Source: Acidobacteriaceae bacterium (GTDB lineage: Bacteria; Acidobacteriota; Terriglobia; Terriglobales; Acidobacteriaceae). Taken from it: a DNA stretch of 47,894 nucleotides. A program made the position numbers and the translations under genes. Shown here in pieces: positions 24,843 through 33,656 of the stretch (positions within the stretch are counted from its first letter, which is position 1; each line of letters opens with the position of its first letter). The stretch is taken from assembly GCA_027307045.1 (NCBI GenBank), contig DAHUXR010000027.1, forward strand, positions 1 to 47,894, read 5' to 3'. Under the pieces are notes generated by a model that was not told the origin of the DNA, did not search any database, and saw nothing but the letters and a program-made list of their open reading frames with translations.

Positions 24843-26957
24843 ATGGCTGACGTTCGCGTAATGAAGGAAAAGGAACAAGAGACAGAGGTCAATGAGGCGC
24901 AAATCGCCGTCCATTGGAAAGAAGAGCAGTACTTTTACCCCAGCTCGAAATTTATTGGGCAAGCTTATCTGACCGACCCCGCCGTTGATCAGCGCTTCAG
25001 CGAAAAGAATTTTCCCGAATGCTTCCGTGAATATGCAGATCTTTTAAGCTGGGACCAGTATTGGCACACCACGCTCGATACCAGTGACGCTCCTTTCTGG
25101 AAGTGGTATGCCGGAGGCAAGCTCAACGCCTCTTATAACTGTATTGACCGCCATCTGGAGCAATACCGGAACAAAGCAGCATTTGTCTTTGTGGGCGAGC
25201 CGGAAGACGTTCCGCCGCTCTCCATCACGTACCAGGAGCTTTATTACCAGGTCAATGAAATGGCGGCGCTCCTGCGCGATTTTGGCGGACTGAAAGCTGG
25301 AGATCGCGTCACCATCCATATGCCAGTGGTTCCTGAGTTGCCGATCACAATGCTGGCTTGCGCCCGCTTAGGCGTGATCCATTCTGTGGTTTTTGGTGGA
25401 TTCAGCGGAGAGGCTTGCGGCATGCGCGCCGCGGATTCAGGCAGCAAGGTCCTGGTGACCATTGACGGCTATTACCGCAGCGGCGCCATGACTGATCACA
25501 AGGAGAAAGCCGACATCGCGGTAAAAACGGCTAAGGATGAAAAGCATACGATTGAAAAAGTCCTGGTCTGGCACCGCGAGCCGGGTAAATACAATTCGAA
25601 GACGCCGATGGTCGAAGGGCGTGACTTCTTTGTTGAAGATGTACTGAAGAAGTATGCAGGGCAAATTGTTGAGCCAGTACCCATGCCTTCAGAGGCTCCG
25701 CTTTTCCTCATGTATACAAGCGGCACCACGGGTCGTCCAAAAGGCTGCCAGCACGGAACTGGCGGATATCTCTCTTACGTGGCGGGTACCACCAAATATA
25801 TTCAGGACCTTCATCCTACTGACGTTTACTGGTGCATGGCCGATATCGGCTGGATCACGGGCCACTCTTACATCGTTTATGGCCCTCTGGCGCTGGCGGC
25901 AACCAGCGTTCTCTATGAAGGCGTGCCGAACTATCCTGACGCGGGGCGGCCGTGGCGCGTGGCCAAGCGCCTGAACGTAAATATTTTCCATACATCGCCG
26001 ACGGCGATCCGCATGCTGCGCAAAGCCGGTCCTGACGAACCCGCAAAATACGACTACCACTTTAAGCATATGACGACCGTGGGCGAGCCCATTGAGCCGG
26101 AAGTGTGGAAGTGGTATCACGAGGTGGTGGGCAAGGGCGAGGCCGTGATCGTCGATACATGGTGGCAGACGGAGACCGGCGGATTTCTTTGCAGCACCAA
26201 GCCGGCCATTGATCCCATGAAGCCGGGCAGCGCCGGGCCAGCATTGCCGGGGATTTATCCGGTGATCTTTGATGAAGAAGGCAAGGAAGTAAAAGGCGGT
26301 TCGGGCAAGGCAGGGAACATCTGCATCCGAAATCCGTGGCCGGGCATGTTCCAGACAATTTATGGCGACCGCGACCGTTTTGTGGCGCAGTACTACCGCA
26401 AGTACAACAAAAATCCCAAGAGCAAAGATTGGCGCGACTGGCCGTACTTTGCCGGTGATGGCGCGGTGCAAGCTCCTGACGGCTACTTTAGAATTCTTGG
26501 GCGCGTGGATGACGTAATCAACGTCGCTGGTCATCGCCTGGGGACAAAAGAGCTGGAATCGGCTTGCCTTACGGTGAATGAAGTTGCCGAAGCCGCTGTG
26601 ATTCCGGTGGTGGATGAAGTGAAAGGCCGAGTGCCGGAAGTCTACGTTTCCCTGAAGCCCGGCCAGCACAATGCCACCGCCGTTTCTGAGGCCGTGACCA
26701 AGGCGATTGAACATCAGATCGGCAAGATTGCCCGTCCGAAAAAAGTCCATGTAGTTCCGGACATGCCAAAAACGCGCTCGGGAAAAATCATGCGCCGTGT
26801 GCTCGCCGCAATTTCCAATCAAATGGATACTGGAGACGTAACCACGCTGGCAAATCCTGATGTGGTGGAGCAGATCCGTGTGATGGTTCAGGGCAACCGT
26901 CCGGTAATAACTAAAGATGTTCCTGAAGATGTAAAGCGTTTTGGCGAAGAACGTTGA
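24843..26957 (+). CDS. acs: Acetyl-CoA synthetase (AMP-forming)
   Basis: The 704-residue adenylate-forming enzyme converts acetate, ATP and CoA to acetyl-CoA, AMP and PPi. Visible motifs are the P-loop-like LMYTSGTTGRPKG, WCMADIGWITGHSYIVYGPL, TVGEPIEPEVWKWY, DTWWQTETGG (the second W caps the acyl pocket and favours acetate or propionate), the hinge GRVDDVINVAGHRLG and the C-terminal PKTRSGKIMRR with the lysine that is regulated by acetylation in the family. It is slightly longer than typical Acs (about 650), mainly through N-terminal and C-terminal tails. AAGAGG precedes the ATG. Its position between an MHS symporter and an ABC importer/lactate permease fits activation of imported carboxylates. 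Confidence 0.95.
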   Translation: MADVRVMKEKEQETEVNEAQIAVHWKEEQYFYPSSKFIGQAYLTDPAVDQRFSEKNFPECFREYADLLSWDQYWHTTLDTSDAPFWKWYAGGKLNASYNCIDRHLEQYRNKAAFVFVGEPEDVPPLSITYQELYYQVNEMAALLRDFGGLKAGDRVTIHMPVVPELPITMLACARLGVIHSVVFGGFSGEACGMRAADSGSKVLVTIDGYYRSGAMTDHKEKADIAVKTAKDEKHTIEKVLVWHREPGKYNSKTPMVEGRDFFVEDVLKKYAGQIVEPVPMPSEAPLFLMYTSGTTGRPKGCQHGTGGYLSYVAGTTKYIQDLHPTDVYWCMADIGWITGHSYIVYGPLALAATSVLYEGVPNYPDAGRPWRVAKRLNVNIFHTSPTAIRMLRKAGPDEPAKYDYHFKHMTTVGEPIEPEVWKWYHEVVGKGEAVIVDTWWQTETGGFLCSTKPAIDPMKPGSAGPALPGIYPVIFDEEGKEVKGGSGKAGNICIRNPWPGMFQTIYGDRDRFVAQYYRKYNKNPKSKDWRDWPYFAGDGAVQAPDGYFRILGRVDDVINVAGHRLGTKELESACLTVNEVAEAAVIPVVDEVKGRVPEVYVSLKPGQHNATAVSEAVTKAIEHQIGKIARPKKVHVVPDMPKTRSGKIMRRVLAAISNQMDTGDVTTLANPDVVEQIRVMVQGNRPVITKDVPEDVKRFGEER

Positions 26958-27034
26958 TGCGGAAGTCGATAAGTAAAATCTTAAGATTCACATTGGCGAT
27001 TGCCAACCAATCGCTGAAGGACTGAGGAGGCAAC

Positions 27035-28378
27035 ATGAAGGATGAAAAGAAGGGCAAGGGTGTAAGCAGAAGAGATTTCATGAAAATTGCCGGGGCCGGC
27101 GGTGTAGCTGCTGGATCGCTCGGGCCTGCATTCCTGTTTCCTGAGCGCGCCGCGGCGCAGCAGAAAACGCTCAAGATTTTGCAGTGGAGCCACTTTGTTC
27201 CCGCTTACGACACGTGGTTTGACGGTACCTTCGCCAAACAGTGGGGCGAGAAGCACAATACCAACGTGGTAGTTGACCACATCAACCTGGTCGATCTCAA
27301 TACCCGTGCCGCATCGGAAGCGCAGGCCAAAAAGGGCCACGATCTCTTCATGTTCCTCTCGCCGCCGGCCGCTTATGAAAACCAGGTCATTGACATGACC
27401 CACGTCTACCAGGAAGTGGAGAAGAAACACGGCAAGAAGATCGATCTGGCCCACAAATCGACGTTCAATCCGAAGACTAAAAAGTATTACGCGTTCTCCG
27501 ATTCGTACGCGCCCGATCCTGGCAACTGGCGGAAAGACCTCTTTTCACAAGTCGGTTTCCCCAACGGCCCCGATACTTATGACGATCTGCGCAAAGGCGC
27601 CAAAGCAATCAAAGAGAAATTCGGCAACCCATGCGGCCTGGGACTTTCACAGGAACTGGATACCAGCATGGCCATGCGCGCTCTGCTGTGGTCCTTTGGC
27701 GGTGCCGAGCAGGATGAAGCCGGCAACGTCGTTATCAACTCCAAAAACACAATAGAAGCCCTGAAATTCATGAAGGCGCTGTACGAGGAGTCGGAAACTC
27801 CGGAAGTCTTCACCTGGACGCCTCCATCGAATAACCAGGCCATGCTGGCGGGAAAAGTTTCCTACGTGGCGAACGCAATTTCGATTACTCGCCAATCGGA
27901 AAGAGAAAAGCTGCCCATTGACAAGAACATCATGATCAGCCGGGCATTGAAGGGCCCCGTGCGCCGCATCGCCGCAGAGCACGTGATGGATTGTTACGTG
28001 ATCTGGGAATTTGCCGAGAACAAGGACGGCGCGCAGCAATTCCTGATCGATTACATTGATGCCTTCCATGAGGGTTTCACCGCTGGCCAGTTCTATAATT
28101 TCCCGTGCTTCCCGTCGACGGTTCCCAACCTGGCGAAGGAGATTTCAAACGATCCCCGGTCGACTCCGCCGGATAGATACAAGGTGCTGGGAGACGTTTT
28201 GGATTGGGCGACCAACGTCGGCTACCCCGGATACTGCTCCGCGGCAATCGACCAGGCATTCAAGAGCTGGGTGATACCCACGATGTTTGCCACGGTTGCG
28301 AATGGCAAGGCAACTCCGGAAGACGCCGCTAAAACGGCGGAAGCCGAATACAAACGCATCTTCGAGAGATTCAAATAA
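27035..28378 (+). CDS. ABC transporter extracellular solute-binding protein (family 1), Tat-exported
   Basis: The 447-residue protein opens with a twin-arginine signal (SRRDFMKIAG followed by a hydrophobic Ala/Gly region and an AAAQQ cleavage area), so it is probably exported folded through Tat. The mature part is a family-1 solute-binding fold of the sugar/glycerol-phosphate type: LKILQWSHFVPAYDTWFD, AKKGHDLFMFLSPPAAYE, PDTYDDLRKGAKAIKEKFG, MLAGKVSYVANAISI and an AEAEYKRIF C-terminus. GAGGAGG gives a strong RBS. It heads the four-gene importer. The ligand is not deducible; placement between acs and lldP hints at an organic acid or a sugar acid rather than a common sugar, which is inference. 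Confidence 0.92.
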   Translation: MKDEKKGKGVSRRDFMKIAGAGGVAAGSLGPAFLFPERAAAQQKTLKILQWSHFVPAYDTWFDGTFAKQWGEKHNTNVVVDHINLVDLNTRAASEAQAKKGHDLFMFLSPPAAYENQVIDMTHVYQEVEKKHGKKIDLAHKSTFNPKTKKYYAFSDSYAPDPGNWRKDLFSQVGFPNGPDTYDDLRKGAKAIKEKFGNPCGLGLSQELDTSMAMRALLWSFGGAEQDEAGNVVINSKNTIEALKFMKALYEESETPEVFTWTPPSNNQAMLAGKVSYVANAISITRQSEREKLPIDKNIMISRALKGPVRRIAAEHVMDCYVIWEFAENKDGAQQFLIDYIDAFHEGFTAGQFYNFPCFPSTVPNLAKEISNDPRSTPPDRYKVLGDVLDWATNVGYPGYCSAAIDQAFKSWVIPTMFATVANGKATPEDAAKTAEAEYKRIFERFK

Positions 28379-28392
28379 ACTGAGGACCCTGA

Positions 28393-29433
28393 ATGGCCGT
28401 TGTTGAAACCCGAAAGCTAACCAAGGTATTTAAGCAAGGAGAGCTCGGAGCAGTTAACGAAGTAGACCTGGAAACTCGCGAAGGCGAGTTTCTGGTTTTT
28501 CTGGGGCCTTCGGGTTCAGGGAAAACCACGCTCTTGCGGATGATCGCCGGCCTGGAATCCCCCACGGCCGGCGAGATCTTGATTGGCGGCAAAGTGGTGA
28601 ACGATCTCACGCCGCGTGAGCGCCGAATTGCCATGGTATTCCAGAGTTACGCGCTCTATCCGCACCTTACGGTTTACAAGAATATTGCATTTCCCCTGAA
28701 AGCGCAGAATGTCCCCAAACATCTGCACAAAGAGAAAGTGGAGTGGGCGTCGTCACTGCTTGGCATCGGAGCATTGCTGCAGCGCAAGCCGCGCGAGCTC
28801 TCCGGTGGCGAACGCCAGCGCGTGGCTCTGGCCCGTGCCATCGTCCGTGAGCCCTCGGTCTTTCTGCTGGACGAACCGCTTTCCAACCTCGACGCAAAGC
28901 TGCGTCTTTCCGCGCGCGAGGAGCTGGAAAGATTTCATCGCCGCGTCGGTACCACCACCATCTACGTTACGCATGACCAGGTGGAAGCCATGGCCATGGG
29001 CGACCGCGTAATGGTCTTGAACAAGGGCGTAGTGCGGCAGTTGGGCACCCCCAAGGACGTTTATGACGATCCGGCGGATACTTTTGTCGCCACGTTTCTC
29101 GGTTCACCGCCGATGAACCTGATCGAAAATGGCGATCTCATCATCGGATTCCGCCCTGAGCACTTCCGCCTTGCCGTGGACATGAAAGAAACCGACAAGG
29201 TCCTCTTTAAGTTTCGCGTAGACAACGTGGAATATTTGGGCGCGGAGTTTATCCTTGCGGGCGTCCTGGTGGGAGGCAAGGCTGACGGAAAGAAAGTGAT
29301 TGCGCGTCTGTTGCTGGGACACAGTTTTGAAGTGGGCGTTACCTATGACTTTGCCGTTCCGGCGCGGGAGTTGAAGTTCTTTGATCGGACGACGGAGAAG
29401 AAGGTTCCAGCGAGGGCCATTTCATGGCAGTAG
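28393..29433 (+). CDS. ABC transporter ATPase, MalK/UgpC type
   Basis: This 346-residue ATPase has Walker A GPSGSGKTT, Q-loop MVFQSYALYPHLTVYKN, signature LSGGERQRVALARA, Walker B VFLLDEPLSNLDAKLR and H-loop YVTHDQVEAM. A C-terminal TOBE/regulatory region of about 110 residues (GFRPEHFRL, FRVDNVEYLGAEF) is typical of CUT1 carbohydrate importers. It starts 15 bases after the binding-protein gene and its end overlaps the first permease gene by 10 bases, so the genes form an operon. One copy would serve as a homodimer for both permeases. Confidence 0.94.
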   Translation: MAVVETRKLTKVFKQGELGAVNEVDLETREGEFLVFLGPSGSGKTTLLRMIAGLESPTAGEILIGGKVVNDLTPRERRIAMVFQSYALYPHLTVYKNIAFPLKAQNVPKHLHKEKVEWASSLLGIGALLQRKPRELSGGERQRVALARAIVREPSVFLLDEPLSNLDAKLRLSAREELERFHRRVGTTTIYVTHDQVEAMAMGDRVMVLNKGVVRQLGTPKDVYDDPADTFVATFLGSPPMNLIENGDLIIGFRPEHFRLAVDMKETDKVLFKFRVDNVEYLGAEFILAGVLVGGKADGKKVIARLLLGHSFEVGVTYDFAVPARELKFFDRTTEKKVPARAISWQ

Positions 29434-30338
29434 GCACCGCAAAAATCAAATCTGCCGGTGCTGCTCAAAGCCCGTTGCTGGGCTTGGCCATGTTCAGTCC
29501 TGCGGTGCTGTACATCGTTCTGCTGATTGGTGCGCCATTCCTTCTGGCCATCTTTTATGCGTTCAGTGATGCGCGTATCGGCGGAGGCCAATTACATTAT
29601 GTTGGTCTTGAGAATTTCCGCAGCATCGTGCAGAGCCCCAGCTTCAAGGCGGCGTTGAAGAATTCCATTATCTTTACCATCGTGGCGCAGATCGTCGTGC
29701 TGGTCTGTTCAAACATTCTTTCCATCGCGCTGGAAAAGCCGTTTCGGGGACGCGGACTCGTTCGATTTCTGATCCTGCTGCCATGGGTGGCCCCGGTTTC
29801 GCTGGGCACAATCGGATGGAAATGGATTCTCGATTCTATTTACAGCGTGATTACATGGGTGCTGATCTGGCTGGGATTTGTCAGCCGTTTTTCTCCGCCA
29901 ATGTGGCTGGGAGAGGAAAAGCTGGCCATGGCCTCGGTGATTCTGGTGCACTGCTGGCGCTTGATTCCGTTTTCCACGGTGATCTTGCTGGCGGGCCGCA
30001 CAGCGATTCCCAAGGAAATCCCTGAGGCCGCCGCTATTGACGGAGCAGGCTTCTGGCGTACCCTGTTCCAGATCAACTTGCCCATGATGATTCCAATTCT
30101 GGGCGTGGCCGTGCTGTTCGGGACGATTTTTACTTTCACTGACATGACGGTGGTTTACATTCTCACCAATGGCGGTCCGTATGATTCCACCCAAACGCTG
30201 CCGAATCTGGCGTTCAGCCAGGGCATCCAGGGCAGTGATCTGGCGGCAGGCGCGGCAATTTCCGTCTTTCTGATTCCTGTGCTGGTGATCATTGCGTATT
30301 TCATGCTGCGCGTGGCGCACCGTGCGGAGGTCAACTAA
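29424..30338 (+). CDS. ABC transporter permease, MalF/UgpA type
   Basis: This 304-residue permease has about six helices. Features are SPAVLYIVLLIGAPFLLAIFYAFSD near the start, NSIIFTIVAQIVVLVCSNILS, and the EAA loop EIPEAAAIDGAGFWRTLFQINLPMM that contacts the ATPase, then a helix hairpin FGTIFTFTDMTVVYILTNGGP typical of the first (MalF-like) permease in CUT1 systems. It overlaps the ATPase gene by 10 bases and is followed immediately by the second permease with no intergenic gap (TAA-ATG). Confidence 0.94.
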   Translation: MAVGTAKIKSAGAAQSPLLGLAMFSPAVLYIVLLIGAPFLLAIFYAFSDARIGGGQLHYVGLENFRSIVQSPSFKAALKNSIIFTIVAQIVVLVCSNILSIALEKPFRGRGLVRFLILLPWVAPVSLGTIGWKWILDSIYSVITWVLIWLGFVSRFSPPMWLGEEKLAMASVILVHCWRLIPFSTVILLAGRTAIPKEIPEAAAIDGAGFWRTLFQINLPMMIPILGVAVLFGTIFTFTDMTVVYILTNGGPYDSTQTLPNLAFSQGIQGSDLAAGAAISVFLIPVLVIIAYFMLRVAHRAEVN

Positions 30339-31553
30339 ATGGCTGAGATCAAGACGCCAAGACCTGATAGACCGTTGGGAGTTACAGCGCTCAGCATTCT
30401 TCTGGCTGTGTCAGCACTCGCATTACTGGCGCTAGCGCTGCTGCATCATGTTGCGGGGCTGGCGGGATTCGGCCGCCTAGTCGTCGTAGTCGCATTCGTA
30501 TTGATCGCCATCGGGCTTTGGAAAGTCCATAACAACGCGCGTGTATTTCTCTTTTTCCTCCTGGTCTCTGACATGATCGGCTGCCTGATGGCGCTGTTTC
30601 TCTATGCCCTGCGCCAGTCGCAATATCGTCTTGCCGTCTTCCTGGTCATACAGCTTTGCATCGCGGCAGCTCTGGCCTGGTACCTGCAATCACCCGGCGT
30701 AAAGAAAGCCTTTGGCGGGCTGAACCCATGGCCCACGACCGTCAAAATGCTGGTGCTTACCATCTTTACCGTGTTGCTGGCGTTCCCGTTCTACTGGATG
30801 GTAATTGCCACGTTCAAACGGAACGTGGATTTGTACGGGATGGAGAACAATCCCTTCATCTTCAATTTGCCGCCGACGCTGGAGAACCTGAGATTGCTGT
30901 TTCAGGAGACGGGATTCGTTCGCTGGCTGGGCAATACTGCGCTGGTGGGAGTACTGGTTGTTACCATCACTTTGTTGTTGTCGCTGCCGGCCGCTTATGC
31001 GCTGGCGCGCCTTACGGGCCGATGGGGCGAGCGCCTGGGCATCGCGATCTTTCTGACATACCTTGTTCCACCGACACTGCTTTTCATTCCCTTGTCTCGC
31101 GTGGTCGCCATCCTTGGCTTGCAAGACACGATATGGTCACTGGTGCTGGTCTATCCCAGCATCACCGTTCCTTTTTCCATCTGGTTGCTGATGGGGTTCT
31201 TTAAATCGATCCCCAAAGAACTGGAAGATGCCGCCATGGTGGACGGCCTGACGCGCTTCGGTGCTTTCATCCGAATGGTGGTGCCGATCTCGCTTTCCGG
31301 CATTCTGACGGTGGTAATCTTCAGCTTCACGCTGGTGACGCAGGAGTTTGTCTACGCCCTGACGTTTATCTCTCCAGAGTCAAATCAGATGGTGGGCGTG
31401 GGAATCCCGATCTTTCTGGTCAGGGGTGATGTTTACTTTTGGGGTTCATTGATGGCGGCCTGCCTTGTTGCCAGCTTGCCCATTGCTTTTCTTTACAATT
31501 TATTTCTCGACCGGTTCATTGCAGGGTTTACAGTGGGGGCCGTGAAGGGCTAA
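30339..31553 (+). CDS. ABC transporter permease, MalG type, with extra N-terminal membrane domain
   Basis: From about residue 131 the protein is a normal MalG-like permease: TIFTVLLAFPFYWMVIATFK, NTALVGVLVVTITLLLSLPAAYALARL, EAA loop ELEDAAMVDGLTRFGAFIRMVVP and a typical C-terminus LFLDRFIAGFTVGAVKG. Residues 1-130 form an additional domain with four predicted helices (RPLGVTALSILLAVSALALL, GRLVVVVAFVLIAIGLWKV, FLFFLLVSDMIGCLMALFLYAL, LAVFLVIQLCIAAALAWYL) that ordinary MalG proteins (about 275-300 aa) lack. The RPxGVTALSIL opening looks like a small stand-alone bacterial membrane domain. The ATG directly follows the previous TAA. It completes the four-gene importer. Confidence 0.9.
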   Translation: MAEIKTPRPDRPLGVTALSILLAVSALALLALALLHHVAGLAGFGRLVVVVAFVLIAIGLWKVHNNARVFLFFLLVSDMIGCLMALFLYALRQSQYRLAVFLVIQLCIAAALAWYLQSPGVKKAFGGLNPWPTTVKMLVLTIFTVLLAFPFYWMVIATFKRNVDLYGMENNPFIFNLPPTLENLRLLFQETGFVRWLGNTALVGVLVVTITLLLSLPAAYALARLTGRWGERLGIAIFLTYLVPPTLLFIPLSRVVAILGLQDTIWSLVLVYPSITVPFSIWLLMGFFKSIPKELEDAAMVDGLTRFGAFIRMVVPISLSGILTVVIFSFTLVTQEFVYALTFISPESNQMVGVGIPIFLVRGDVYFWGSLMAACLVASLPIAFLYNLFLDRFIAGFTVGAVKG

Positions 31554-31581
31554 CAGAGATCCACGATCGACCGGGCGCACA

Positions 31582-31600
31582 CTCTTAGAATTTCTAAAAG
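31582..31600. promoter_or_regulatory. Palindrome, candidate operator upstream of lldP
   Basis: CTCTTAGAA-T-TTCTAAAAG is a 19-bp inverted repeat with a perfect TTAGAA/TTCTAA core and one mismatched pair. It lies in the 277-base gap between the ABC operon and lldP, inside a longer imperfect pairing of GCGCACAC (31575) with GTGTGTGC (31614). It could bind a dimeric regulator of lldP or be part of a terminator for the operon. A TTGACA at 31698-31703, downstream, could be the -35 of an lldP promoter, but its -10 is unclear. Confidence 0.35.
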
Positions 31601-31830
31601 ATGCGTGCGTCTGGTGTGTGCTCTTGATTGGGGGCATGTGGACGATTTTTTACAAAGATTTTCTCCCTCGGAAGCCGGGCCAAGCCGCATAAAACACTTG
31701 ACAGATCAGCGCCAAGGGCTGAAAGTTATGGCGCACTTTTACGCCTCATTTCGTCTGCACGTGGCCCGGGGTCGGGGTGCGATAGGTTCTTAAGTTGGGC
31801 CAACGGAAGTTCTCAATTCAGGAGAAACTG

Positions 31831-33567
31831 ATGCCGACTTGGACACAAATTTACGATCCTTTTGGACACTGGTGGCTTTCCGCGCTGGTGGCTGCACTCC
31901 CGATTGTTGTGCTCTTCACCATGATGGCTGGCTTTCGCGTTAAGCCTCACTGGGCCGCTCTTTCAGGAGCGGCGACGGCGGTCCTGGTTGCCTGCCTGGC
32001 CTTTCACATGCCGGTTTCGCTTGCCGCCGGCAGCTTCCTCTATGGCGTTTCTACAGGGTTGCTGAATATCGTCTGGATTGTGGTGGCCGCTGTTTACCTG
32101 TATGACATTGCCGTCAGCACCGGGGATTTCGAGATCATGAAATCCTCCGTGGCCGGAATTACCGCGGACCGTCGCTTGCAACTTTTGCTTGTAGCTTTTT
32201 GCTTCGGCGCTTTCATCGAGGGTTGCGCGGGTTTTGGCTCGCCGGTAGCGATTGCCGGCGCTTTTATGATCGGTCTGGGATTTAAACCGTTCCACGCCGC
32301 GGCGCTGAACCTGATTGCCAATACCGCGCCTGTGGCCTGGGGCGCAATCGGCACTCCGGTCCACATGCTGGCGACAGTAACGGCGATGCCGGAAGCCGAT
32401 ATGAACGCCATGATCGGACGCATTCTGCCCATCACGGCGCTCATTGTGCCGTTCTGGCTGGTTCGCGCGATGGTTTCATGGAAGGAAACGTTTGAAGTTC
32501 TTCCCGCCATCCTTGTGGTAGGCGTGTCGTTTGCTTCCATGCAATTTTTCTGGTCGAACCGCATGGACAGCAACCTGGTGGACATCACCGCAGGTCTGTT
32601 CTCCCTGCTTTGCACGGTCGTGTTCCTGCTCTTCTGGAAGCCCAAAAAGATCTGGCGCTTTGAGGATGAGGGCGGCCACATACTGGTCACATCGGCAGGA
32701 AAGGGCGTTCCCAGCGTTTCCGGCGGATCAGGACCGGAAGTTCACTCTTACTCCTTTGGACAGACCTTCAAAGCGTGGCTGCCGTTCCTGATTCTCTCTA
32801 TTTTCGTTTTCCTGTGGGGTTATAAGCCGGTCAAAGTTATGCTAAACAAGACCACGCCGGCCTGGACAACGGCCGATGGCAAGCCTCGCGGTGGATGGGA
32901 AACCCCCATCCATAAAAAGATTTCACGAGCGCAGCCTGTCGTTGCCAAGCCTACGCCCGAAGGCGCTCAATTCCCCTTCATCTGGCTTTCCGCTACCGGC
33001 ACGGGCTGCTTCCTGGCGGCGATCATCGGCGGGCTGATCCGCGGCGTGAATCCAGTAAAGCTGTTGACGATTTTCGGACATACGCTGTTCCGCATGCGGT
33101 GGGCGGTGATCGCTATTTCCGCCATGCTTGGGCTGGGATTTGTTACACGATACTCGGGGAGTGATGCCGTCTTGGGCCTGGCATTCACTCATACGGGTTG
33201 GTTCTATCCATTTTTCGGGACCTTCCTCGGCTGGCTGGGTGTGGCATTGACCGGTAGTGACACCTCGTCTAATGCTTTGTTCGGCAGCTTGCAGAAGATC
33301 ACGGCCCAGCAGCTTGGGCTTGATCCCGTGCTGATGACGGCGGCAAATAGCGCCGGCGGCGTGATGGGCAAGATGGTGGACGCGCAATCCATTTGCGTGG
33401 CCACGGCTGCTACCAACCAGGTGGGCAATGAAGGCTTTATCTTCCGCTTCGTTGTCTGGCACTCACTTGCCCTGGGAGCAATTGTGGGCGTGATCGTAAT
33501 GATCTATGCCTATGTACCCTGGGCAAAGGCGCTGGTGCCGCACGGGGTAAAACTGCTCTCGCAGTAA
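31831..33567 (+). CDS. lldP: L-lactate permease
   Basis: The 578-residue membrane protein with about 13-14 helices matches the LldP/GlcA family: DPFGHWWLSALVAALPIVVLF at the start, GGSxLxGxxxGLLNIVWIV-like helix, FGAFIEGCAGFGSPVAIAGA (the family fingerprint), NTAPVAWGAIGTPV, and TGSDTSSNALFGSLQKITA with MVDAQSICVATAATN near the end. It imports lactate or glycolate with protons. The ATG at 31831 was chosen because AGGAG lies seven bases upstream and it gives the family's usual N-terminus; the longer frame adds 12 residues. It sits downstream of acs and the ABC importer and ends in a strong bidirectional terminator, fitting a carboxylate-uptake role. Confidence 0.95.
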   Translation: MPTWTQIYDPFGHWWLSALVAALPIVVLFTMMAGFRVKPHWAALSGAATAVLVACLAFHMPVSLAAGSFLYGVSTGLLNIVWIVVAAVYLYDIAVSTGDFEIMKSSVAGITADRRLQLLLVAFCFGAFIEGCAGFGSPVAIAGAFMIGLGFKPFHAAALNLIANTAPVAWGAIGTPVHMLATVTAMPEADMNAMIGRILPITALIVPFWLVRAMVSWKETFEVLPAILVVGVSFASMQFFWSNRMDSNLVDITAGLFSLLCTVVFLLFWKPKKIWRFEDEGGHILVTSAGKGVPSVSGGSGPEVHSYSFGQTFKAWLPFLILSIFVFLWGYKPVKVMLNKTTPAWTTADGKPRGGWETPIHKKISRAQPVVAKPTPEGAQFPFIWLSATGTGCFLAAIIGGLIRGVNPVKLLTIFGHTLFRMRWAVIAISAMLGLGFVTRYSGSDAVLGLAFTHTGWFYPFFGTFLGWLGVALTGSDTSSNALFGSLQKITAQQLGLDPVLMTAANSAGGVMGKMVDAQSICVATAATNQVGNEGFIFRFVVWHSLALGAIVGVIVMIYAYVPWAKALVPHGVKLLSQ

Positions 33568-33586
33568 CCCAAAACGCATTGCTAAC

Positions 33587-33621
33587 AAAAGCACCGCCGG
33601 GAAAAACGGCGGTGCTTTTTT
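33587..33621. terminator. Bidirectional rho-independent terminator between lldP and the M23 gene
   Basis: AAAAGCACCGCCG and CGGCGGTGCTTTTTT flank a GGAAAAA loop. It has a T-run on the plus side and, read from the other strand, a T-run as well (AACAAAA at the left), so it can serve both convergent genes. Confidence 0.9.
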
Positions 33622-33656
33622 ATGTCGAGAACGGAGGCACCGGCGAAAGTTGGCCG

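Noticed and set aside
25689-26822. Long minus-strand open frame opposite acs
   Set aside because: It is the codon-bias shadow of acs, with a His/Arg-rich sequence and no family motifs.
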